DNA from: Phycisphaerales bacterium
GTDB taxonomy: Bacteria > Planctomycetota > Phycisphaerae > Phycisphaerales > UBA1924
NCBI GenBank assembly: GCA_020846975.1
Contig: JADLCX010000058.1
Span: 186,001 to 250,000, forward strand
Direction: 5' to 3'
Length of the DNA stretch: 64,000 bases
The notes under the pieces: generated by a model
What the model saw: the letters and a program-made list of their open reading frames with translations, nothing else
Database searches by the model: none
Told to the model about the DNA's origin: nothing
Translations under genes and position numbers: made by a program
Shown: piece by piece, positions 44,582-53,093 of the stretch
Position numbering within the stretch: the first letter of the stretch is position 1
Layout of the letters: each line of letters opens with the position of its first letter

Positions 44582-45985
44582 ATGGCCCTCATCGCCCGCA
44601 CCGTTCTGATTCGTTCCGCACTTGCTGCCGTGATTGTCGCCGGATCGGCGTCATCGCTGGTTCTGGCGCAGGGGCGGCCCTCGCAACCGGGCGATGAGCA
44701 ACCGCGTCGCCAGCGCGGCGGCGGTGATGAGGGCGGCGGCGGTCGGCGCGGCGGAATGGGCGGGGGTGGGATGTTCGGCGGCGGTGGATTCCGCGGCATG
44801 TTCGATTCGGGCGTGACCACGCGTCAGTTCGAGTCGTTGAAGACGATCCTCAAACTGTCGAAGGAGCAGGACGAGGCCGTCGATGCGCTGTTCGAGGCTT
44901 ACCAGGACAGCACGACGGAACTGAACAACGCGAACCGCGAGAAGATGGACCACCTCCGCGAGGACATGCGGGCCGCGATGCAGGATGGCGAGGGATTCGA
45001 CTCCGACGCGATGAAGAAGATGGGCGAGCACATGGAGAAGGTCCGCAAGGACCGCAAGGCGCTCGAAACGTCGCTGTTCAACGATGTCAAGTCCGTGCTG
45101 ACGCCGGAGCAGACCCAGAACTGGCCGCGGGTGGAGATGGGGTACCGGCGCGAGTCCACGATCGGCCGCGGCCTGATGGCGGGCGAGCGCGTCGACGTGG
45201 TGCGGCTGGTCGATGACCTGAAACTGCCCGAGGCCGAGCGTGCGCCGCTGAACGCGGTCCTCGACCAGTACGCCGCGGACCTGGACCGCGAACTGACGGC
45301 CCGCAACGAGTTCCAGGAAAAGGCGATGTCGCAGGCCCGCGAGTTGTTCCAGTCGGGCGATCAGGAGAAGGTGCAGAAGTTGTTCGACGAGGGGCGGTCC
45401 CACTCGACGCGCGTGCGGGACGTGAACCGGCGCTACGCGAGGCAGATCGAGGGGATGCTGCCCGATTCGGCACGCGCGACGTTCGCGCAGTCGTTCCAGC
45501 GAGAGTCGTTCCCGCAGATCTACCGGTCCACGCACGGTGCCCGCACGCTCGAGGCGGCGCTCAAACTGACGGACCTGGACGACGAGCAGAAGTCCACGCT
45601 CGCATCCATCTCCGAGTCCTACAAGCGGGACCTGGGCGCGATCAACAAGGAAATGGAGGCCGCGGCCGAGAAGCGTGAGGCCAACTTCACGCCCGCCGAC
45701 ATGATGGGCGGGCGAGGGCGCGGCTGGGGCGGCGGCGACGAGCAATCGCGCGAACTCCGTGACCGCCGCCGCACGCTTGATGACAGCACGGTCGAGAAGG
45801 TGCAGAAGGCCCTGAGGCCCGAGCAGGTCGAGAAACTCCCGGCCCGCGAGGAGCGGGGCGGGTTCGGCGGCGAGGGTGGGGGGGGCGGCGATGACAGTGC
45901 CCCGCGTCGCAACCGCCGGAACAGCAACGACGAGGGTCGCCCGAACCGCGACATTCCGCGCCCGGCTCCCGGCCCGTCGCGGTAA
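44582..45985 (+). CDS. Secreted helical protein of unknown function, paralogue 1
   Basis: This 467-residue protein has a signal peptide (about residues 3-29), a Gly-rich stretch after cleavage, and long charged helices with spaced LSKEQ and LTPEQ elements like those of LTxxQ/CpxP-type periplasmic proteins. Shared blocks with the next gene include WPRVExGxRRE, MAGExV...VDDL and VRDVNxRxAR...FPQxY. The C-terminus is Gly/Arg/Pro rich. It sits just upstream of its paralogue and the type II secretion operon. Function is not recognised; the ATG at 44582 gives the signal peptide. Confidence 0.75.
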   Translation: MALIARTVLIRSALAAVIVAGSASSLVLAQGRPSQPGDEQPRRQRGGGDEGGGGRRGGMGGGGMFGGGGFRGMFDSGVTTRQFESLKTILKLSKEQDEAVDALFEAYQDSTTELNNANREKMDHLREDMRAAMQDGEGFDSDAMKKMGEHMEKVRKDRKALETSLFNDVKSVLTPEQTQNWPRVEMGYRRESTIGRGLMAGERVDVVRLVDDLKLPEAERAPLNAVLDQYAADLDRELTARNEFQEKAMSQARELFQSGDQEKVQKLFDEGRSHSTRVRDVNRRYARQIEGMLPDSARATFAQSFQRESFPQIYRSTHGARTLEAALKLTDLDDEQKSTLASISESYKRDLGAINKEMEAAAEKREANFTPADMMGGRGRGWGGGDEQSRELRDRRRTLDDSTVEKVQKALRPEQVEKLPAREERGGFGGEGGGGGDDSAPRRNRRNSNDEGRPNRDIPRPAPGPSR

Positions 45986-46221
45986 GCCGCGGCCTTGCGC
46001 TCGCTCCACGGTTGAGGTTCGTGAAGGTCGCCGACGGTTTGTTCGTCGCAGCGCATCTTTGCGAGCACGATCGGGCTCGCGTGAGCGGGAACTGCGACCG
46101 ACAGGGTTGGAACCGGTAAGGTTCTGGTGAGGCCGGTTCCGCCCCTCGAACCGATAGAGTTGCCGGAGGCACGAGGCGGGGGAGGGAAGGCGGCGAGCCG
46201 GTCGCGAAGGAGCAAGGACTC

Positions 46222-47508
46222 ATGGCAGGCAGACTCGCTGGTCGTTTGGTGTCGATCCTGGCCGCGGCGGCTTCGGTTGGGGCGGCAGTGCTCGCGCCGC
46301 CTCCGGCCGAGGCCCAGATGCGGATGGGCATGGGCATGGGCGGGGACATGCTCGCGCCCGCGGTCTCGACGCGCGAACTCGAGAAGATCGGCACGATGCT
46401 GAGCCTGACGGCCGAGCAGAAGGAAGCCGCCAAGGCCCTGCTTTCGGCCTACCAGGACGAGCACGGCAAGGCCGCCAAGGCCATGCAGGACGCGCTCAAG
46501 AATGCCCAATCCGAGTTCGCGGAGTCGCAGGACCCGTCGGTCTTCACCAAGGACCTCCCGGACGAGATGCGCAAGCACCAGGACAAGATGAAGTCGCTCG
46601 AAACCGGGTTCATGAACGACCTGAAATCGCTGCTCGACGGCAAGCAGGCCGAACTGTGGCCCAGGGTCGAACGCGGGCACCGGAGGGAGAAGTCTCTGCC
46701 GAACGGGATGCTCGCGGGGGAATCGGTCAATCTCGGGTCGATCGTCGACGACCTCAACCTCGAAGGCAAGCCGTCGCGAGAACTGGACCAGGCGATCGAG
46801 GCCTACGAGATCGACCTCGACCGCGCGATGACCGAGCGCGACGCCAAGCGTGAGGAGATGCAGAAGAAGCAGGAGGAGGGGATGAAGGACTTTGACTTCA
46901 CCAAGATCGACTTCGACCAGATCCGCAAGATGATGCAGGACTACCGGTCTTCGGGGTTGAAGGTCCGGGATGTCAACGAGCGGCACGCGAGGCTCATCGC
47001 CGGCGCGCTGCCGGAAGCCAGGCAGGCCGAGTTCACCGACCGGGTCCGCAAGGCGACCTTCCCGCAGGTTTACAAGGCACCGTACCCGACCAAGGCGATG
47101 AAGGCCGCGAGCGAGTTTGGCGACCTGACGTCGGAGCAGAAGCAGGCCATCTCGGAGATGCTGGCTTCGTACCAGCGAGAGGTGGCGACGGCCAACGAGG
47201 CGTGGTCGAACGCCATCGCGACCGAGGAGAAGGAAGGCGGGGGCGACCCGTTCGGCGGGTTCGGGCGCATGATGCCCGGGGGGAGCAACGAATCCTCCGC
47301 GGTGGACACGGCCCGGAAGGCCCGGCGCGAGCTCGACAAGTCCACGATCAGCAAACTCAAGGCGCTGCTCACCGAAGACCAGCAGGCCAAGCTGCCGGAG
47401 AAGGAAAACGATAACCCGTGGGGCATGAACTTAGGGGGTGGTGGGGGGCGCGAGGAGGGTGACGAGGGCAAGCCGTCCTCGCCGCGTCGGGATCGCAAGC
47501 GAGACTAA
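46222..47508 (+). CDS. Secreted helical protein of unknown function, paralogue 2
   Basis: This 428-residue protein has a signal peptide (SILAAAASVGAAVLAPPPAEAQ), a Met/Gly-rich start of the mature part, and helical stretches with LTAEQKEAAKALL and LTSEQKQAISEML, the LTxxQ pattern of Spy/CpxP-like chaperones. It is alignable over most of its length with the preceding gene. The Gly-rich tail is followed by gspE 60 bases later. No catalytic motif is visible. It may be an envelope stress or secretion-related protein, but this is context only. Confidence 0.75.
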   Translation: MAGRLAGRLVSILAAAASVGAAVLAPPPAEAQMRMGMGMGGDMLAPAVSTRELEKIGTMLSLTAEQKEAAKALLSAYQDEHGKAAKAMQDALKNAQSEFAESQDPSVFTKDLPDEMRKHQDKMKSLETGFMNDLKSLLDGKQAELWPRVERGHRREKSLPNGMLAGESVNLGSIVDDLNLEGKPSRELDQAIEAYEIDLDRAMTERDAKREEMQKKQEEGMKDFDFTKIDFDQIRKMMQDYRSSGLKVRDVNERHARLIAGALPEARQAEFTDRVRKATFPQVYKAPYPTKAMKAASEFGDLTSEQKQAISEMLASYQREVATANEAWSNAIATEEKEGGGDPFGGFGRMMPGGSNESSAVDTARKARRELDKSTISKLKALLTEDQQAKLPEKENDNPWGMNLGGGGGREEGDEGKPSSPRRDRKRD

Positions 47509-47568
47509 CCGGCCGCGCCCGCGGGCTTCCGACGGCTCGCTCGCGGCCCACACACCGTTCGAGACACG

Positions 47569-49233
47569 ATGACGCCAACAGCACCGACCGAGGCGAGCGA
47601 TTCTTCGATCAACGGCACGGCGCAGCCCGAGGCCGCGCCGGCGCGCTCGCGCAGCGCGAGGTCGGTCGAGACGCTCTCGGAGATGCCGGAGGTCGATCAG
47701 GCCGCGGCGGGGTTGATCTCGGCCGAGCAGGCGGTACGGCTGCGGATGGTGCCGTTCGCCATCCGCGACGAGCGGCTGTGGGCGGTGATGTCGGACCCGT
47801 CCGACCTGGCCAGCGCCGACGAGTTATCGATCATCGCCGGCATGCCGGTGAAGCGGTTCGGCGTCTCGAAGGAGCACTTCGGGACGCTGCTCCGCAACGC
47901 CTTCGGCGCGACGGCGGCCCAGATGGCGCGGCGGCTGGCCGGGGACACCGAGGACCAGACCGACGACCTGGTCGCCAACCTGCAGTCGGTCGAGGCCGAG
48001 GATGTCCAGCGGATGGCCGAGCAGCCGACGCTGATCAACCTGGTCAACCTGATCATTCTCGAGGCCGTCCGAGAGCGGGCCAGCGACATCCACATCGAGC
48101 CGTTCGAGAAATCCCTGGCGGTCAAGTATCGGATCGACGGCATGTTGCGGACGCGCAACAGCCCGCCCAAGCCGCTCCAGCCCGCGATCACCAGCCGCGT
48201 CAAGATCATGGCGGGGATGAACATCGCCGAGCGGTACGTTCCGCAGGACGGGCACATCACGCTCCGCTTCGAGGGTCGCAAGGTCGATATCCGCGTCTCG
48301 ACGGTGCCGACGATCTACGGCGAGAGCGTGGTGATGCGGATCCTCGACAAGGAATCGATCACGCTCGACCTGGTCACGCTCGGGTTCAGAGAACCCGATC
48401 GCGCCACGATGGACAGGTGGATCGACCTGCCCCACGGGATGGTGCTCGTGACCGGGCCGACCGGCAGCGGCAAGACCACGACGCTGTACGCCGCGCTGAC
48501 CAAGCTCTACGACCCGTCGCTGAAGATCATCACGATCGAGGACCCGGTGGAGTACGAGTTGTCGGGTGTCAACCAGATTCCTGTCAACCCCGAGCGTGGC
48601 CTGTCGTTTGCATCCGGGCTGCGCTCGATCCTGCGGCAGGACCCGGACGTGATCATGGTCGGCGAGATCCGCGACAACGAGACCGCGGACATCTCCGTCC
48701 GCGCCGCGCTCACCGGCCACCTGATCTTCTCGACCCTGCACACCAACGACGCGGTGAGCGCGGTCGGCCGCCTGCTCGACATGGATGTCGAGCCGTTCCT
48801 GGTGGCCAGCGTGCTGGAGGGGATCGCGGCCCAGAGGCTGGGCCGGCGGCTGTGCCGGTTCTGCCGCCATCCCGAGCCGCTGAGCGAGACCATCACCCAT
48901 CGCCTGAGCCCGCGCGAGAAGTCCCTGTTTCCTCACGGCAACTCGTTCCGGGGCGTCGGCTGCGACAAGTGCGATAGCACCGGCTTCCGCGGGCGCATGG
49001 GCTACTACGAACTTCTCAACGTGACGCCCGCCATCCGCGCGGCCATCAACGAGGGCCGCACCAGCAGCCCGCAACTGCTCGCGGTCGCTCCACCCACGCA
49101 CGTCACGATGCGGATGGACGGGCTCATCAAGGCCGCGGCGGGCGAATCGACCGTGGAGGAAGTGCTGCGGGCGACCCAGGACACCGAGGATTTCACCAGC
49201 AGCAAGAGGCCGGGCGAGGCGGCGACAGCCTGA
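47569..49233 (+). CDS. gspE: Type II secretion ATPase GspE
   Basis: This 554-residue hexameric ATPase powers pseudopilus assembly at the inner membrane. The N-terminal MshEN-like region (about residues 48-120) is followed by the NTPase: SDIHIEPFEKSLAVKYRIDG, Walker A GPTGSGKTTT (296-305), the Asp box IIT IEDPVEYE, Walker B PDVIMVGEIRDNETAD, and LIFSTLHTND. A tetracysteine zinc motif (CRFC and CDKCDSTGFRGR) lies near residue 425-470, typical of GspE/PilB. It opens the operon. Confidence 0.95.
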   Translation: MTPTAPTEASDSSINGTAQPEAAPARSRSARSVETLSEMPEVDQAAAGLISAEQAVRLRMVPFAIRDERLWAVMSDPSDLASADELSIIAGMPVKRFGVSKEHFGTLLRNAFGATAAQMARRLAGDTEDQTDDLVANLQSVEAEDVQRMAEQPTLINLVNLIILEAVRERASDIHIEPFEKSLAVKYRIDGMLRTRNSPPKPLQPAITSRVKIMAGMNIAERYVPQDGHITLRFEGRKVDIRVSTVPTIYGESVVMRILDKESITLDLVTLGFREPDRATMDRWIDLPHGMVLVTGPTGSGKTTTLYAALTKLYDPSLKIITIEDPVEYELSGVNQIPVNPERGLSFASGLRSILRQDPDVIMVGEIRDNETADISVRAALTGHLIFSTLHTNDAVSAVGRLLDMDVEPFLVASVLEGIAAQRLGRRLCRFCRHPEPLSETITHRLSPREKSLFPHGNSFRGVGCDKCDSTGFRGRMGYYELLNVTPAIRAAINEGRTSSPQLLAVAPPTHVTMRMDGLIKAAAGESTVEEVLRATQDTEDFTSSKRPGEAATA

Positions 49234-49239
49234 ATGAAA

Positions 49240-49360
49240 GGCGGAGGCGCTGAGCGCCAGAAGACCACGCAGAGACGACCGAGGAAGACAATGCCTTGAA
49301 ACAGTCTGGTGTGTTCTCTGCGACCTCGGCGCAGTCCTTCGTTCTCTCTGCGCCTCTTCT
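49240..49360. repeat. Dispersed CGCAGAG/CTCTGCG inverted-arm element between gspE and gspF
   Basis: GGCGGAGGCGCTGAG...CGCAGAGACG on the left and TTCTCTGCGACC...CTCTCTGCGCC on the right form an imperfect inverted repeat in the 164-base gap. It interrupts the otherwise tightly packed secretion operon. Family members are at 31519, 33721 and 53099. Confidence 0.6.
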
Positions 49361-49397
49361 TCGATCCGAACTGACAGAATCACATTCACAAAGTTCC

Positions 49398-50714
49398 ATG
49401 CCCATGTTCGAGTACCAGTCCCTCGGTTCATCAGCCGGCGCAAGCACGGCGGTGATCGATGCGCCCGATCGGGCCGCGGCGGTGCGGATGCTCCGCCAGC
49501 AGGGCATCACCCCGGTGAGGGTCGAGGAGGTCGAGCGTCGGGTCCGCAGGCGCGATCGCAAGGCGTCGCAGGGGAATGGCAAGCCGGGCTCGGAGCCGGC
49601 GTTCAGTTTCGGCAAATCGGCGGACGCCAAGCCCGCCGGGGGGAGGGTGGGCTCCCCCGCGCACGGTCGGGCCGCGATGAGCAAGTCGGAGATGGCCTCG
49701 TTCGTGCGCGAACTGGCCACGGCGGTGATGGCGGGGTTGCCGCTGCTCCAGGCCCTGCGCACGATCGCACGCCAGGGTCATTCGACGCGCCAGCACGCGA
49801 TGCTGGAGCACATGATCCGAGAGGTCGAGCACGGACGCTCGCTGGGCGATGCGGCGAGCAGTTGGGGCAAGCCGTTCACGGAACTCACGATCAGCCTCAT
49901 CCGCGCCGGCGAGGTCTCGGGCCGGCTGGGCGAGGTGCTCGACCAGGCCGCGAACCTGCTGGATCGCGAGGCCAAGATGCGCCGCACGCTGATGGCCGGG
50001 TTGCTCTACCCCGGGATCCTCGCCGCGCTGATCGCCATCGCGATCGTCATCATCTCGACGGTGATCGTGCCCAGCATCCTCGAGCCGCTCAAGGCGCAGA
50101 TGCAGAGCGTGGTGCTGCCCTTGCCGACTCGGATCGTGACGGGCGTCGTCGCGGTCATCACGAAGTACTGGTACATCATCATCGGGCTATCGACACTGCT
50201 GGTCCTCTGGGTGGTCAAGGCGTACCGAACGCCGAGTTCGCGGCTCTCGATCGACGCGGGGCTTCTCAAGGTTCCGCTGCTGGGGCGCGTGCTCCGGGAC
50301 GTGGCCGTGGCGCGCTTCACGCGGACGCTCTGCACGCTGGTTTCGGCGGGATTGCCCGCCCTGACCGCGCTCCGGGCCACGCGGGCCACGCTCGGCAACA
50401 AGGCGATGGAGAAGGTCGTCGAGGAGGTCTGCGAGCAGGTCTCGGCGGGTAAGACCATCGCCGAGCCGATGGAGCGTTCGGGCTACTTCCCGCCGCTGCT
50501 TACGCAGATCGTCGGCGTCGGCGAGCGATCGGGCCGCCTGCCGCAGATGCTCTCGCAGGCGGCGGCCGTGTTCGAGGACCGGACCGAGACCAGCATCAAG
50601 GTGTTCACCACCGTGTTCCCGCCCATGCTCGTGATCGTCGCCGCCGTCGTCGTCGGCTTCGTCATCATGGCGATTCTGCTCCCGTTGCTGCAACTCCAGG
50701 ACATGATCAAATGA
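49398..50714 (+). CDS. gspF: Type II secretion inner-membrane platform protein GspF
   Basis: This 438-residue polytopic protein couples GspE to pseudopilin assembly. It has the N-terminal MFEYQSLGSSAG element, two homologous T2SSF domains (about residues 100-220 and 300-425) with the repeated LxxALxxI pattern (MAGLPLLQALRTIARQ and VSAGLPALTALRATRA), and three membrane segments near 205-225, 255-275 and 405-430. The stop overlaps gspG (ATGA). A start at 49404 is also possible. An inserted Gly/Pro-rich linker lies at about residues 50-95. Confidence 0.92.
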   Translation: MPMFEYQSLGSSAGASTAVIDAPDRAAAVRMLRQQGITPVRVEEVERRVRRRDRKASQGNGKPGSEPAFSFGKSADAKPAGGRVGSPAHGRAAMSKSEMASFVRELATAVMAGLPLLQALRTIARQGHSTRQHAMLEHMIREVEHGRSLGDAASSWGKPFTELTISLIRAGEVSGRLGEVLDQAANLLDREAKMRRTLMAGLLYPGILAALIAIAIVIISTVIVPSILEPLKAQMQSVVLPLPTRIVTGVVAVITKYWYIIIGLSTLLVLWVVKAYRTPSSRLSIDAGLLKVPLLGRVLRDVAVARFTRTLCTLVSAGLPALTALRATRATLGNKAMEKVVEEVCEQVSAGKTIAEPMERSGYFPPLLTQIVGVGERSGRLPQMLSQAAAVFEDRTETSIKVFTTVFPPMLVIVAAVVVGFVIMAILLPLLQLQDMIK

Positions 50715-51160
50715 GACCGCACCAGACCCACTCCCGATCGGAGCGTGCCGCCGCCAGAGGCTTCACGCTCGTCGAAATCATCGTCGTGATCGTCATCATC
50801 GGCGTGCTCGCGGGCATCATCGCGCCGCGGCTCATCGGCCGCGTGGGCCAGAGCAAGCAGGGGGTGGCCGCCGCGAACGCGGCGACCGTCGCCAGCGCGG
50901 TGAGCCAGTTCATGAGCGAGACCGGCAAGCGTCCCGACGGCAACTCGCTCGAGTTCCTGTTCAAGAAGCCCAACGACGTGGATACCACGGCCTGGCACGG
51001 CCCGTACCTCTCGAATCCCGAGATGATCAAGGACCCCTGGGGGCGGGCGTTCATCCTGCGGATCCCGCCGGAGAAGAACGCCGACTTCGACATCGTCAGT
51101 TATGGCGCGGACGGCAAGCCCGGCGGCAAGGACGACGACACCGACATCGTGAAGCCCTGA
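50711..51160 (+). CDS. gspG: Major pseudopilin GspG
   Basis: This 149-residue pseudopilin has a 17-residue basic leader, the prepilin cleavage site RG/FTLVEIIVVIVIIGVL with Glu5, and a C-terminal part with the GspG pattern DPWGRAFI, then YGADGKPGGKDDDTDI (calcium-binding loop). It forms the body of the type II pseudopilus. Overlap with gspF (ATGA) shows tight coupling. Confidence 0.93.
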   Translation: MRPHQTHSRSERAAARGFTLVEIIVVIVIIGVLAGIIAPRLIGRVGQSKQGVAAANAATVASAVSQFMSETGKRPDGNSLEFLFKKPNDVDTTAWHGPYLSNPEMIKDPWGRAFILRIPPEKNADFDIVSYGADGKPGGKDDDTDIVKP

Positions 51161-51184
51161 TTCCCGGCGCGTGCGGCGAGAGAT

Positions 51185-51886
51185 ATGCCCGTTGAGACCG
51201 TGAAACTCCCTTCGCCGCGCCGGTCGCGGGCAGCCGCCCGGGTGCGTGGCGCCGCGCGGGCACGGCGCGGCGCCTTCACGCTCGTCGAGATGGTCGTCGT
51301 GATCATCATCCTCGGGGTGCTGGCGGGTGTCACGCTGCCGAGGCTCTTCGGCAACGAATCGCGCCGCCTTGATGTCGAGACTCAGACGGTGCAGAGGATG
51401 CTCTCGATCGTCGCCGAGCGGGGCTCGCTCATCCCCGAGCCGGTCGCGATCGATTTCGACGGCGAAACCTCGACGTTCCGCATCATGGCGCGCCGCAAGG
51501 GCGCGGCCTTTGTCGCCAAGCGGGCGGGCGTCGATGCCCAGCCCGCGCAGGACTGGGCGACCGACTCGCTGGTCGAGCCCGTGACGCTCGCGCGCACGAG
51601 GCTCGCCAACGCGTGGATCGATGGGCGTCCGCTCCCCAAGCGCGCGTGGCGTGTGGTCTTCAACCCCGGCGAGCAGCGCCCCGCGCTGGTGCTCCAGATC
51701 GAGGCGATCTCGGGCGGTATCGCGCCCGGGGGCGGCGATTCCAAGCCCGTCTGGCAGATCGCGCTGGGGTCTGACGACGCCGCGGCCACCCGCACGGCCA
51801 TCTCCGCCGCCCGGTCGGGCGCACCGCTGGCGACCTCTCGGGCGATCGACCTCGATGCGACGGGCAAGGGGGACAAGGCATGGTGA
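51185..51886 (+). CDS. gspH: Minor pseudopilin, GspH-like
   Basis: This 233-residue protein has a long basic leader of about 30 residues and a type IV pilin-like N-terminus FTLVEMVVVIIILGVLAGVTLP. The residue before the cleavage point is Ala rather than Gly (RRGA/FTLVE), which is tolerated but less common. The rest is a beta-rich globular part with no recognised motif. Its place between gspG and the gspI-like gene supports GspH. Confidence 0.75.
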   Translation: MPVETVKLPSPRRSRAAARVRGAARARRGAFTLVEMVVVIIILGVLAGVTLPRLFGNESRRLDVETQTVQRMLSIVAERGSLIPEPVAIDFDGETSTFRIMARRKGAAFVAKRAGVDAQPAQDWATDSLVEPVTLARTRLANAWIDGRPLPKRAWRVVFNPGEQRPALVLQIEAISGGIAPGGGDSKPVWQIALGSDDAAATRTAISAARSGAPLATSRAIDLDATGKGDKAW

Positions 51887-52341
51887 GGGTGAAGCCGGAT
51901 CGCGGACGGTCGGCCCGGCGCGCGTTCGCGCTGGTCGATGTCATGGTCGGCGCGATCCTGGTCGGTGTCTCGCTGGCGGTGCTCATCGGGCTGACCGGCC
52001 GGGCGATCTCGGCCCAGCGGCGGGGCGAGGAACTCCAGGCCGCGGCCGCGCTCGCCGACGAGCAGTTGCAGCTCGTGCTGGCCCGAGGGCCCGATGACTA
52101 CGCCAAGCGGTTCAAGCTCGAGGGCGTGTGCGATGCGCCGTTCGAGAACTACCACTACCTGCTCGAGTTCGCGGGCGGCACGTCGAACGAGCCGTACACG
52201 GTGACCTGCACGATCTGGTGGGACTTCAGCCTGAGCAAGCAGTCGATCGCGATCCAGACGCTGATGGCCTCGCGCCTGGGCGGGGATGAGGACATCGACC
52301 CGATCCGAGCGCCGGAGACAGCGATCATCCGCACACCATGA
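51880..52341 (+). CDS. gspI: Minor pseudopilin, GspI-like
   Basis: This 153-residue protein overlaps the gspH-like gene by seven bases. Its N-terminus is RRA/FALVDVMVGAILVGVSLAVLI: the +5 residue is Asp instead of the conserved Glu, and the residue before the cleavage point is Ala. The short length and position between gspH and gspJ suggest GspI. The C-terminal part has no family-specific motif I can name. Confidence 0.7.
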   Translation: MVRVKPDRGRSARRAFALVDVMVGAILVGVSLAVLIGLTGRAISAQRRGEELQAAAALADEQLQLVLARGPDDYAKRFKLEGVCDAPFENYHYLLEFAGGTSNEPYTVTCTIWWDFSLSKQSIAIQTLMASRLGGDEDIDPIRAPETAIIRTP

Positions 52342-53093
52342 CTCCGCGACCGCGCCATCCCCGCCTCCCTTCTCCCCGTTCTTCCCGGGCCGGCTTTACG
52401 CTCGTTGAGTTGATCGTGGCGACGGTGATCCTGGCGATGGTGGCGGGCGCGGCGACGTTGACCGTGGTCCAGTCGATGAAGGCGCGCGAGCGGGCCTCGG
52501 CCGCGGGCGACGCGGCATCGCGGGCCAACATCGCGGTGCAGCGAATCGCCGCCGATGCGGTCATGGCCATCCGAGACTCGGACCTCACGCTCGGCAAGGT
52601 CGCGATCACCCGCGGCGGCCCGGCGGGCGCCGCGGCGTCGGGGCTCATGCTGTTCACGCACCAGGATCGCCCGACGCGCGGCGGGGTCGAGAACCCCGAG
52701 AGCGACGAGTACGAGGTGCAGTACCGGCTCGAACCGCTGGAGACGGCCGCCCCGCCCGCCGCCGGGTCGCCCGCGCTGTTCACGCTGTGGCGGCGCTCGG
52801 ACCCCGTGCCGGATGAGTTCGTCGATGCCGGCGGCGTCGCCGCGCCGGTGGTTGATGGGCTGGTCTCGCTGGTGATCGACGCGTACGACGGCACGACCTG
52901 GCGCACCGACTGGGACTCGGATGCCGACGGTTATCCGCACGCGATCCGCATCACGGCCACGGCCTCGGACGACAACGCCCGTCGCACCATCACGGCGCGG
53001 CGCGTGGTCGCCTTTGACCGGGTTCCGCTGCCGCCGGCCGAGGAAGAAGAAGAGGAAGAGGCCACGGATACGAGCGCCGGGGGTACCGGATGA
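52338..53093 (+). CDS. gspJ: Minor pseudopilin, GspJ-like
   Basis: This 251-residue pseudopilin starts with a Pro/Arg-rich leader and a classic site AG/FTLVELIVATVILAMVAG with Glu5. It is the right length for GspJ and lies directly before gspK, overlapping it at ATGA. Its tail is acidic (a run of Glu). GspJ is part of the pseudopilus tip complex with GspI and GspK. Confidence 0.8.
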   Translation: MTPRPRHPRLPSPRSSRAGFTLVELIVATVILAMVAGAATLTVVQSMKARERASAAGDAASRANIAVQRIAADAVMAIRDSDLTLGKVAITRGGPAGAAASGLMLFTHQDRPTRGGVENPESDEYEVQYRLEPLETAAPPAAGSPALFTLWRRSDPVPDEFVDAGGVAAPVVDGLVSLVIDAYDGTTWRTDWDSDADGYPHAIRITATASDDNARRTITARRVVAFDRVPLPPAEEEEEEEATDTSAGGTG

